Positions 47,394 through 58,859 of a stretch of DNA of 64,000 bases are shown here, piece by piece. How positions within the stretch are numbered: position 1 is the first letter of the stretch; every line of letters starts with the position of its first letter. The notes below the pieces were generated by a model that did not search any database, was not told the DNA's origin, and was given only the letters and a program-made list of their open reading frames with translations. This stretch comes from Protonemura montana (Eukaryota > Arthropoda > Insecta > Plecoptera > Nemouridae), in the NCBI GenBank assembly GCA_947568835.1, contig OX387604.1, positions 16,273,076 to 16,337,075 of the forward strand, written 5' to 3'. The translations under genes and the position numbers were made by a program.

Positions 47394-50300
47394 CTCATAG
47401 CAATGCATCTCTGGAAAGGTGACTGATTTTGGGCGTAGTAGTCCATAAGAGCCCGTCGTCGTCGCCAAAAACAGAATCGTGCTTGTCACGAAGGGCAAAG
47501 TACACACCGGTAACGATACCTGCAATCACAAAGCATATATTGATTTATTAAATAATTCGTTTAAATCCACTGGCTGTTGTCATTAGTTCATGGTTGGCCT
47601 TAATTATTGGTTAGTAGCTCAGCTAAAAATAACTGCCCACTTCCAAATTCGTGGAATATTTATATCATGAACCGCCGACAATTATAGGTAAGTATCAAGG
47701 GATATGCGCGCTGCTTGTTTACAGTTTTCAAAACTTGGGTTCATGCAAATACTCCAGCACTACTTGGTCGTGAGACAAAATGGCGAAAAGGAGCGTCAGA
47801 TGTTACGACCGACCATTCAGGAAGGAGATTTATCACAAATCATTCCTCGATTAAGTTATGTAAACAAGGTAGGACCATCGCCCTTAGGTACTCGTGAAGA
47901 GTCTCAATAAAGGACTAAGTCAGGATAAGGATCGAGGGCTGTAGGAGTTATCAGGTTCGAACCTGCATTGAGCCAAGTAGCACATTGAACCAGCGTGTAA
48001 GATGTGATTTCCTGTTCGTACCAGGAAAGCATGGTCAAATTGACATAAATTAAGATATCTTCAGATAGATCTTTCATCCATTCACCCCTTCATCCCTTCT
48101 CAACATAACTACTCCAATTTCAAGTAAACAAATTCTAAACAAAACGGATATTGGTTCTTACCGGAGACAATCTTGCTGCGAATGCTATTTGAATGATGAT
48201 TGTGAACAAAGCACAGAGAACAGATGTTGCAAATGAATGGATTGTCAAAACATAGAAGAACCCTCCGAGGCCAGCAGCGGTCAGAAGGCTGTTGAAGCCA
48301 AAGAGTCCTGAGTATGCAGACGCATATCCTACAGGACCCATGATAGCTGCGCCTATTTTTAGAAACATCCAGATTCAAATTAGGTCACAAGGATAATAAC
48401 AGTTAAATATTATTATAATTCGTGATCTGAACTTTAAGTTGGAAATAATAGAAAGATGCTGTTATTGAAGATACTCTTACCTACAAATGTTCCAATTGCT
48501 GAACCGATAAAAGCCATGACGGCTGAAATGGGTGAGCAGACCAAAAGGCCCAAGTAAATGATAATCGACGATGGCACGCTTTCCACAGCATATACCTGAC
48601 TCATGGAGACGATTGTCCCAACGAAAAGCTAAAAAAAATGTCAACACTTAAATTAGCACAACTATTTCTTGATTAGGATATAGTGGAATAAAAAACAGAA
48701 TAATAGAGGAATGGTAAAAAAACGTTTCAGTAGAGTTAAACTGTGTTACCAAAATTGCAGAAGTAAAAATGTGGTGACACGCGTACTAAGAAGTTTGTAC
48801 AAATCAGTGAAGCGTAAAGTTCTTAAACTTATTAGGTTGGGCGGCATCAAGAGCTCATCATAATGGTGTGAAAGCCAAAAATGAAATACATTTTACAAGA
48901 TGATGTGAAAACGTACGATGTTATGGAAAGTTCAGAATTCTTAAAAAGTTTGTATGAGCCTTTATTTACCTATTTTTCACCTTATCTCAAATGTTTCGAT
49001 TCAATTTAGTGACTTTTAACAATTGAATGTAATATTCGTCACAAAATGACGTGAATGCCATGTGCCATATCGATATTAACACTGCACTTGATAATATGCA
49101 TGCCAAAAAAATGTAGTCCCAGGTGCGTTCTATCCAAATCTATAACTTTGGTTGAATCATGACAGTTAATGCTCATTTGATCATTAATAGTCACCTTGTG
49201 GATGTGATTGTCAGCCAACCCTTCATCAGTTTTGTTGACTCCAATTGCAGCAAAGCTGGAAATGTTTAGGGATGTGTTGCTAACGAAATCTTCTGACACA
49301 GTTGGTTTAATTGTAATGCTTTGTTGCTTCAACATTTGGAAACAAATCAAAGTGATGAAGGTGACCACGTTGAATGGCAGAGTGCAACAAGGTAAAGCTG
49401 GCTGAATTGTCTTCAAAATGTTGACCATTGCTATTGTCAAATAGACGCTGAAAAAAAAATTAATAATAGTTTTAGCTATAGCTGTTAATTATAGTGTTAT
49501 CTTATAGATAATATTACAGTGACCTTAGAGTAGGGTTTGAAATTGATTTTTGAGTTAGGCATTAAAAATTCGAGTGTGAAGACGACGGATTCTGTTATGT
49601 TCTGATAAGTTATGTAATTTTGATAAGTTTTTAATGGATTCAAAGCATTTCAGTTCTAAAAGTATTTCCGTGTAATGACAAACACCCTTTGTCAATTTTG
49701 ACAGCTGACCGGATATAAATTATAAATTGCTATTTCATCGTCAAACATTTCGCTGTAGAGGGGATGAAACTTTTCACGAATTTTCTCGACAAACCTGTGG
49801 AATGTGATACTATTATTTTTGACTAAAACTATGAAGGGATTTACCTGAAAATAGCCCCAAAGAAGAGGAAGAGCCAAACGATATCACGATTCTCAGGGTC
49901 TACATATCCAGGAGCAAGTGCCATGATAACCGTGCCAACAATTACGGCCGAATATGAGGTTAATCCAGCACAAATCACGTCCCGGCTCTGCTGTAAAAGC
50001 TAAGAAACCCAAAAAAGTGACAAAAAGTTAAAAACAGCTTATAAATTACGCTAAAATAGACCATTCTTATTTTGGGACGTAGTTACGTTAGTTGCCTAAT
50101 GTTGCAGCCAGCCTCATATGATTCTTCGAAAAAAATTTTTTTGTTCTAACCGAATCTACCTTTTATTGAGCTTGATTTGACTAAATTTCGGTGCTTTGTT
50201 GGCACGTTAAGAACCTAACAGACCGTTAATTACTTTACGTGCTACTGAAATCTTGGCACTTAAGCTAAACTACAATTAATTCAAATTAAAATCAGTTCTA

Positions 50301-53300
50301 AAGCTCAATAAATCCCAACAACCCAAGTAAACTTGATCCCGATCGAACTTGTGTTGTTTTAAATCCAAGCTGTTAGATCTATTTGACTCATTTGGCCTCC
50401 AGAAAACAATAAACGACCCGACCAGAATAACTATCCAAACTAGTTCGTACATTGGCAACATTTTTACTAATATTTTAAATATCAGTTCAACATTGAATGT
50501 GGACCTAACCATTGCTGATCACCATGTGCAGATACTTAAATGTTATACCAATACCACCCCAAAAAACACCCCGTCGAAAGCATCTAAAAGGTCTTTCAAT
50601 GCAAGAAATCGTGAAAATTGCACAACAACGATGCTATTCGTTTCATGGCCCGTGCCAGCTACAACTCATGTGCAGATTTCTACTACAAAGAATCTTGTCG
50701 GCCGCTATTTAGACAATTTAAAATTCTCACCCTACCATGTTTGTATATTTTTTGCTGCATACTCTATGTTAAAAGTAACAAACAGCTGTTTGATGTATGA
50801 AGTAGTAGAAATAGCCACCTAATTGCGCGGCCGAAAGTTAATGTTCACAAAGGTCCATTGCTCGAAGGTCGTAACCTCCATAGTAAATTCCCCAAAGAAT
50901 TGTTGGTAAAAAATGACACCCATTTCAAATCGGCTATAAAATATATCTAATTGATAAATGTTATTACTCTACTGCTGAATTTTTTGAAGAGTGACTTGAT
51001 ATGGTTTTATTGGGTTTTTTTTTATATATTTTTGACTGTCTGTAATCGATCAAAGTGACAATAAAACATTATTATTGTTATTATTATTATTATTAGTCAG
51101 GCAAGCTGGGATAATGTATTCGCGTGCATGGAGGAAAATGAAATATTCAACGAGTTCATGATAACATGTAACTATCATATCAACAGAGCGTTCCCGCTAA
51201 TGTACCGGGTATCGAAGAAATTAGGTCAGACCAGACAGAGCTGGTACACACAGCTGAGGGAGCTTGGGGAAAAAGTGCGATCAGCTTATCTACTCTAAAC
51301 AAAGTGACCTAGGTAAAATTGAACACAAATCTATTGAATGCGATTACATCAATAAACTTGATAAAGCAAAAAGAAGCCACAACGAAAGGGAAATTCGAAA
51401 TTCAAAAAACAAATGTGAAAGTTCATAAGGGTGGACATACACATTAAAGTAAACGGAGTGCCACTTCACCCACAAAAGGCGGTCGAATGCTTCAATCACC
51501 ACTTTAGTTCATCTGCCAATGATCTAGTTTCATCGAAAACTCTAGCTAGTAGTACAGCCCAACAGAATGCAGAGACGAGAAAGTTATCAAAGAAAGTCAT
51601 TTTTCTTTCACAATTAATGGGTAAGAAATAATTTGAAATATTAGACAAAGTATGTATGAAAAACCACAAGGGGTTTGACAAAACTCCATACATTATGGTC
51701 CCACTTGTCCACGTAATAAACGCATCATTTATTCAGGGAATGTTCCCCTCTCCACTAAAACTTGCAAAGGTTATTCCAGTTTTTAAGAAAAGCGACCCAG
51801 AAAATATGACAAACTACCGACCGATCAATATTCTACTGTTATTTTCGAGTTTCTTAGAAATAGCCATGAAAAAAATAATTTAAAACTTCATAGGTGCAAA
51901 TTCACTCATGAACGAGAATCAACATGGGCTCGTAAAGGCCACCACGACGGCAATAATGGGACTGGTGAAAAATATTATTGAAGCACGCGATAAGGGACAA
52001 GCAGCTATTGGCCTTTATCATGACTTTAGCAAAGCTTTCGAAACTGTGACCCACACACGTCTTCTCGCGAAACTAGCGTCTATGGGCATCGCTGGGGTTG
52101 CAAACAGATGGATAGCTTCGTACATAAAAGACCGCAAACAAGCAGTGCAGTTAATAAACAATGATGCAACTTTCCGGTCTAGCGAAAAAGGGGTGAAAAT
52201 CGGAATCCCCTCGGTCATCCCCTCGAAAGGCTCGGTCATCTTGCCTCTGCTGTTTATTTTATACACGAACGACCTACCAGAATTTTTTAATATTAGTCGC
52301 CGACGACACGACATGTTTTATCTCTGGTGCTAATTATAATACGGTAATTGACTATGCCAATTAGGCAGTTGACAAGATGGACAATTGGTGCCAGTCAAAA
52401 GATCTTTTTATTTAAAGATAAGAAGGTATTTTTTGACTACTCAGGTGTAAAACACGTTAGGGAAGGATGCTTGGGAAAAGCATAATACTGTTGTGGATCG
52501 CGGCCACCTAAATGTTGTGGACCGGGTAGCGGTTCCATGCTGCCACCACCAGAGGTTAAGGGATCTGGACCCTGTTTCCTGAAGGGATAATTTAGAAGTC
52601 GGTAGACATGATCGGCGGAAGGCTCGTGGGCGACTTTGTGAAAAGTCTATACGTGATAAGAAATGATTTGGTGAACTGAGATATTTATTTAATGACACAA
52701 TCCTAAAACTACACCAAGTGAGTAAAAAGACTTACATTTCGAGAAGATCAGGACACGTCCGTCCTAGAGCGAGGATGAGCAGAGAGTGTCTTTTGCTTTA
52801 GCTGGACAATGTTTTGTGCCCTCAAATCGGGGTTCACATTGCTAACTCAAGAGACACTTGGTGGGAGGGTGCAAGTTGAAATACCTAAATGCAGGTGTGA
52901 TTGATAAGTGACTGTATTTCTAAAGCGCGCGGGCAATGACCGACGGGATGGCCTTTGAGACTAATTGTCCAAGACTGTGTGAATAGCAAGCATCATCCCT
53001 TGTTAAAACGTAAAGAATTTGGAAAAGGGTTATTGATTCTAAAAAGTACCTGTCCGCTCCATGACAATACAATGTATCAACACGAAATTTGATGGCGTGC
53101 TTATGAGTGACGGCTCAGATTGGACCATACACATTGACAAGGTGTCGAAACAAATAGGGTCACTGTGTTATCTAGTTAAACGTATCATGGATATAGTCAA
53201 TTTGTTGTACTTTGCCCACATTCAATCTAGGTTAAGTTACGAGGTAACACTAAGGGGAAGTCACCCAAAAACAAGTGAACTTTTAAAACTAAAAAAAAGG

Positions 53301-56300
53301 AGCGATACGTTATATGGCCAAAACTAGCTGTAACCCAGTGGCCGAGATATATATAAAGGATGTAAACCCTTGTTGAAGCAGTTGAATGACAATGCCCTGT
53401 ATTTATATATTTTATTCCATCCTGTACGTAGTTCAAAATGTTTTACATACTGTGACGACGGACCACTATAAATACATGTGTACTCAAGCAAAAAAACATA
53501 AGCATGCATTTTATACTAGGACACCAACTTATGCAGGGATTAAATTTTATAACGCACTGCCAGAAGAAATTTGGAACAACGATAAAAGTTTGATTAATTA
53601 TTAGGGTTTAACGACGCACTGTTTTTACATCTGGCCATGCGGCACTGGTCTAATGGCGTCGGTGAATGAGTGGATGATTATGACGATAATGATGAACCTA
53701 ACCTAGCCTAGAATGGAGGAGGGGAAACCCGGTGCCGGCACGTAGCCTACTCCTGTCGAAGAGCACCAAGGGGACCCCGGCTTAATTTCTCTTCCGAAGG
53801 ACGGTACAACTTGAACAGCAGGATTCCTCCGCAAATCCATGCTGTCGAGAGGTTGATAAGCAAAGCGAATGAAGTTGCTGTACTAACTTTCATCCCTCCA
53901 ACCTCTCTCCCGAACAGAACTGGTCATGTGTATGATGGTCACCCATTGATGAAACTTTTAAAGAAGTCCTGAAATTGTATTTAATTAATTAAATTGTACG
54001 ATTTTAGATTGTATTTTAAGTTTTTCTTTGATTATAAATATAAAGAACTGAAATCAGAAATCGCGATGAAGGCTAGACTTAGAAATGTGCAATCGTATGT
54101 GGCACCAACATTTCAAAATAAGAACGGCAAAAGACTGCTCGAATACACCGTACCTCATCTCTTCAACAACCTTACTTCTAAAATTCGCAATTTAGAAAAC
54201 ATAAAGCAAATAAAATGAACAACAAAATATTGGCTCCTTCATAAATAAACCTCAAAACTTAGTATATTGTAAATAGATTTATTTACAGGATATTTTGCAG
54301 GATTTAATTATGATTGTTATATAATTTGTATTTATCTTGATATGGTTAATTAATCAAACCCAAAGATGAGCCCTTAGGGCTTTGTGGAAAAAAAGGAAGA
54401 CCAATTAAAAATCGAAAAGAAAAATATTTTAAATTATTATTTGTATTGTTATTATTATTTTTTTTACCTATATTATTACGTAATCGTAATTTGGAGCTGA
54501 GAGAAGTAATGGAAGTTGAAAAATAAAATCTGGAGGACGTCTTAGTCGCGGTCGAGAAGAAGATGGAAATCAACCTGACATCTGCGGAGATCGAGACAGT
54601 CCATCGGCTACCCGCCAAGAAGGATAAGGCTTGGAACATCATCGTGAAACTGAATTCGCGGAAGAAGCGAGACGAATTTATTTTGAAGAGAAATAAAGTC
54701 CGCATCACAAACGACGATCTTCTACGATACGGTAACCAATCTAAAGTATACGTTAATGAAAATCTTACACCCTTTTATAAGAATCGGCTTTGGAAAGCCA
54801 AAAATGTACAGCGAGAAAAGAGTTATGCATTTGCGTGGTTTCGTTTCGGCAAGGTACACATGCGCAAAGATGACCGATCTCCTATAATTAGAATAAATCA
54901 AGAATCTGACCTGATCAAACTCGTCTAATTAGGGTCCATGTCGAAATAATTAATTACTTCGCTGTCTTTTTTAGTAATTTCAAATGTATAAACTGCTATG
55001 GACTGGTTTGTTTCTAGGGTCGTTTTACCTTTCGTAAGTGAAATCAGCTCTGATGATGCTATCCCCGCTGTTGTCTCACAAATAGGAGATTCATTTAATG
55101 TATTATCACTAAATATCAGGTCGATAAAACTAACTTACGATCAATTTCTGGCGAACATTGAAAATATTATTTGTAAGATTGATATTGGTGTACTATGTGA
55201 AATTAACGTCAAGGATTATGAAAGGCAACATTTTAAAATGCATACTAATTTACGTTCATGTAAAAGAGGAGATGGCATTATAATTTTTGTTAGAGAAAAA
55301 ATTGATTTTGTGGTTGCCCAATCGATGAATAACACCTCGGTGTTACACGGTGTGTCTAAATGGCTGCAAAACGAATTTGGTTGCAGTTTATAGACCCCCA
55401 GGAAATAATAACCCAAACTATTTTCTAGATGAGCTTGAACTATTATCATTGGACAATAAACAGCAGGTGCTAATCGCAGTGACATGAACCTAAATTTGAA
55501 TGATGCTACAAATATACATGTAAATTCATATAAAAATGTAATGGGGGACTGAGACGGTGTATTTTCAGAGCCACCAGGGCCGAAATGACTGCAACCAGTG
55601 AGTCAAGCTCATGCATTGACCACTTCTACGCACGTGTGAACAATTTTAGGGACAAAATTCACTCTGTAGTTTTTGAAACAAAAATTTCGGACCGTTATAT
55701 AATCATGGCGGGTATACGAAATAATAAGCAAAAGTCAGCATGAGTCACTGAAAACAGAAAGAAAACTATTAATGAACGAGTCAGGTCATTAGGGCTCAAA
55801 AACATTAACTGGAGTAATTTAAATTATATCTATAACCCTGCTAAGTTCTATGATGTTATTTGTAATACGTTTTCAAAAATCCATAAATCATCAAAAAAAT
55901 TACCTTAACAAATACCGACACCCTCGCAAGAAATTGCAAGCCATGGGTCACTGCTGCCATGAAACGCCAGATGAAAACACGGGACAAGTTGTACAAAAAA
56001 TGGAAAAACTCAACAAACATGGAACAAAGAAATGCATTTAATAGTTGCAGGAATAATATTATTAAAAAATTACAAAAGTAAAAAAAAAAAAAGAGACTAC
56101 AAAAAATGTTTTAACAATTGTCAAAATGATAGGGCAGAAATCTGGAGAGTAATTAACAAAGTGATCGGTTAAGTACCCTCGAGCTTGCCAGATGAAATCA
56201 TCACAAAACATATGGCAAAACTTTATGAGTTCGGTAGTAGATCACTCGTCGAGTCTTTTTATGATGGGGAACAACTGCTCGATAATAACAAGCCCGCAAG

Positions 56301-58859
56301 TGCCTGTGTGTGCAATGTAATCAATGTTGCTACGTAAAGCTACAGCTAGCTCTATTTATGAAATAATTCTGCAGTTAAACCCCTAAAAAAGGTCGGGACT
56401 TGATACAATTCGCACGAAAGATATTCTGCAGATTTCAAAGAATTAAACCCCGGTGCCAGCAAAATTTATAAATTTAATCATAGAAACTAGTGATATCCCC
56501 GACGCTTTGAAACACTCTATTGTCAGACCTATTTATAAAGCAGGAGATCACAAAGAATTTAAAAATTTTAGGCCTATTGCGATCCGACCTGGAATTGAGA
56601 AATTTTCGAGCGATTTATATCTAACTAATTGATAAGTTAATTAAATGAGTTTAACATTATTGACAAAAGACAATCAGTTTTTCAAAAAAAGAATAGAACT
56701 GGTATGCTCCTTGCTGATTTTTCTGATAAGGTTTATGGAGCTCTCAATAAAAATTTGTATGCTGTTGTTATTTTCATAGATTTTTGTAAGGCATTTGATA
56801 CCTTGCTGCACCAGCTGCAAGCGATACCTCGCTTGAAAACATTGGAATTCATGGACCTGTTTATCTCTTTTTAAAAATTATTTTAGGACTAGATATATGA
56901 CTGTAAAATATCTTAATACGTTGAGCAAATCAAAGAAGTGCCAAACAGGTGTACCCCAAGAATCAATAATGGGCCCGATTCTGTACTTGATATATGTAAA
57001 CGAAATGCTGTCAAAAATTGTAAATTGTGACATTTTTCTACACGCAGATGACACTGCACTTCTTGCCATTGACAAAAACTTCCATTCTGCGAACGAAATG
57101 ATCCAAAATGACTTCAACAGATTACTAAAATGGTCGCATGACAACGGTCTTTCTATTCATTGTAAGAAAACTAAAGTGATGACAACACAATCACCATTCA
57201 AATTTGAAAAACGAATAGCTTCTATTATTTATCAGAACTTTTCATGTCTCCATTTAGTACCTATATCAAAATGTAACTGCACTATCAAAATTGAAAATAC
57301 ATTTTCACACGTGAATAATTAATATATATATAAATATTATTATTAGTAGTATTATTATTATTATTAGCGTAAATTTCTATGTGCTCCATCAGTGTGGCTT
57401 GAATGCAATGGTTATTCAAAACAGATAAGTGGGTAGTAATTACCGCTGAAGTCATTAGGGCTACAGACGTTGTGAAAATTCCAGCTGCTGCCACCAAAGG
57501 TTCGCCAACAGCGATGCCGATGATTATTGCCAATCCAGAAAGAGAGTTGTTAGCAAAAAGAACCTGTAAAATTAGAAGACATTGTACAACTTAAGGTCAA
57601 CACGAGTTAAAATAATATCAACAGGAAAATTATGTGCAAGAAAAAGTTTGATTTATGTTTATATTTACGGTATAGTTATACGTTTATGTTTAAGACAATA
57701 TTGAATTCCTTTTACAAAATCTCAAACAAAGAATATTATGGATGGACGCAGAGACAGTATGCTAATTATTACCGATGAATTAAAAGAAAATCAGAGAAAT
57801 GAAGTATCTTCGCATTCTTCACTTGGAAATGTTTTCCATAAGAGTTTATTCAATTTTTAATGAAAAGATAATTAAGTAAACAACAATTAATTTGCGTTAA
57901 TTTGCGTAACGACCTTCCTTGCCCGAGAGCATGACCCTTGTGTCGTATCAGCTCGTCTAAAACGAACCAAAGATGAACAATTGTTTAAGAGTGTGTTCTT
58001 ACTTGAGCAAAACCTCTGCACAACGCATCGACAAATATTACAGGACCCCAAGGAGAAAGAACTGGTTTTGACATTAAGAAATCGGTCACTATTCTCAAAT
58101 CACCGACAAGCGACACCCAAGCTGGAAACTGGAAAGAAAAACACATGTTATTGAAATATCTACAAGAAAAGCCCTCCGAATCAAGGAGGGATTTTTCGAC
58201 AAGTCAAAATTTAAAGATTTAAGAAGTCCCTTTTTCGAGTGTTAGCCATTAACCCGAATGAGTATTCTCTGAATTGAACAGAACATTGGTTAAAATTTTC
58301 CAAATGTATAACAATACAGCATATTTAAATTTGGATTGCCGAAATGGTTCAAAACCGTGAGAGCGTGTTTAATAAATCTCGACACCTTAGGTGTCGACGC
58401 CAACGCTGACGAAACTTCGACTTTTTAGGTCTTTTTTAGGGCCGCAAGTCAATGTTAACAGAGAAAACCCGTTAAAAACACCACCATATTTAAAGTGAAA
58501 CTACGTGTCTTTCATTGCTTTTGTAGATAATAATCTTTGACAAGCTTTCAGCAATGCTTTTTTTTTAAAAAACACCTCCAATATCGTTTTATTTTTATAT
58601 ACTTACATTATACTTTACATATAATAGCTTGAAGAAATGCGAACAAATTTGAGAGAAATATCCCAGAAAATGGAGCTCTTTCTGGTAAGAAGTGTGGGAG
58701 ATTTAAAAAGGCAATATTTTGGGCTACTCTAGCCAATTGATCAACCTGAAACGCTCTGTATTTGCCAAAAAAATTCTGAAACTCAAAAGGGCAATCAAGG
58801 TCATCGAGGGGTATTGCTCCCCGTGGGACTTTCTGTAACCAAAGGTCATCAGGTTTCAT
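47370..58859 (-). CDS. UT1: urea transporter (SLC14 family), eight exons
   Basis: Exons are 58859-58746, 58128-58003, 57563-57444, 49990-49845, 49447 to about 49195 (donor uncertain), 48628-48481, 48352-48162 and 47519-47370. All other junctions agree in phase. With the 49195 donor the product is 415 residues, close to the family norm. Both UT signatures LPxxTxPF are intact: LPCCTLPF (187-194) and LPVCTLPF (about 369-376). The first half has FAQVLFANNSLSGLAIIIG, and the second has SMSQVYAVESVPSSIIIYLG and GLFGFNSLL. Urea uniporters form ten-helix pores with a twofold internal repeat and move urea down its gradient, often in renal or Malpighian epithelia. The last exon runs into a hAT element, which adds HSRGRSF and a TGA stop. 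Intron 3 (7.4 kb) is filled with LINEs. Introns 2 and 4 are absent from UT2. Confidence 0.85.
50620..51096 (+). mobile_element. LINE B 3' fragment inserted into LINE A
   Basis: Begins in mid-ORF with SYNSCADFYYKESCRPLFRQ and KILTLPCLYIFCCILYVKS, typical of the C-terminal end of such LINE proteins. It then has a 3' UTR and ends in (ATT)n at about 51073-51096. It separates the endonuclease end of LINE A from its linker, so it is a younger, 5'-truncated insertion. Exact left border uncertain by tens of bases. Confidence 0.6.
53599..53953 (-). mobile_element. 5S-derived SINE, minus strand, inside LINE A
   Basis: Read on the minus strand it starts within the 5S head (TCAATGGGTGACCATCATAC), passes through GACCAGTTCTGTTCGGGAGA, TTGCTTATCAACCTCTCGAC and GGAATCCTGCTGTTCAAG, and ends GTGCGTCGTTAAACCCTAAT. 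It interrupts the very end of the LINE A open frame, so it is younger than LINE A. Confidence 0.8.
53993..54480 (+). mobile_element. LINE C 3' end
   Basis: 54043-54216 encodes a LINE C-terminal segment (VQSYVAPTFQNKNGKRLLEY, then TVPHLFNNL). A 3' UTR follows with GATGAGCCCTTAGGGCTTTG and a run of ATT/TTATT at about 54435-54470. 5'-truncated. Confidence 0.6.
54480..57368 (+). mobile_element. LINE D, nearly full span but degraded
   Basis: 54563-54928 encodes the C-terminal part of an ORF1-type nucleic-acid-binding protein (ETVHRLPAKKDKAWNIIVKL; KVYVNENLTPFYKNRLWKAK). 54998-55393 begins ORF2 with an APE-type endonuclease (FNVLSLNIRSIKLTYDQF). Scattered pieces lead to the reverse transcriptase at 56700-57290, including GVPQESIMGPILYLIYVNEM and FLHADDTALLA with the catalytic ADD. 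Several in-frame stops and shifts show it is dead. It ends in an (ATT)n-type tail at about 57325-57368, 75 bp from the donor of UT1 exon 3. Confidence 0.75.

Larger units (their letters stand above)
50290..53992 (+). mobile_element. LINE A, degraded and interrupted
   Basis: Plus-strand non-LTR retrotransposon antisense to UT1. 50349-50560 encodes the end of an APE-type endonuclease (LFDSFGLQKTINDPTRI). After an inserted piece, 51097-51300 gives the linker (SWDNVFACMEENEIFNEF). 51656-52333 gives the fingers and palm start of the reverse transcriptase (VIPVFKKSDPENMTNYRPIN; LYHDFSKAFETVTHTRLLAK), and 53061-53600 the C-terminal region. The last coding bases (FKEVLKLYLIN then TAA) are found after an inserted SINE, at 53957-53992. 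The catalytic ADD box is not found, and several frames are broken. It is APE-type, probably of the Jockey/CR1 assemblage; the clade is uncertain. Confidence 0.75.

Noticed and set aside
47400-47519. Reading UT1 exon 8 in the frame that ends SHLSRDALL with a stop beside the element
   Set aside because: That frame does not match the phase-0 donor of exon 7. The phase-0 frame gives LPVCTLPF, the family signature, so it is the true one.
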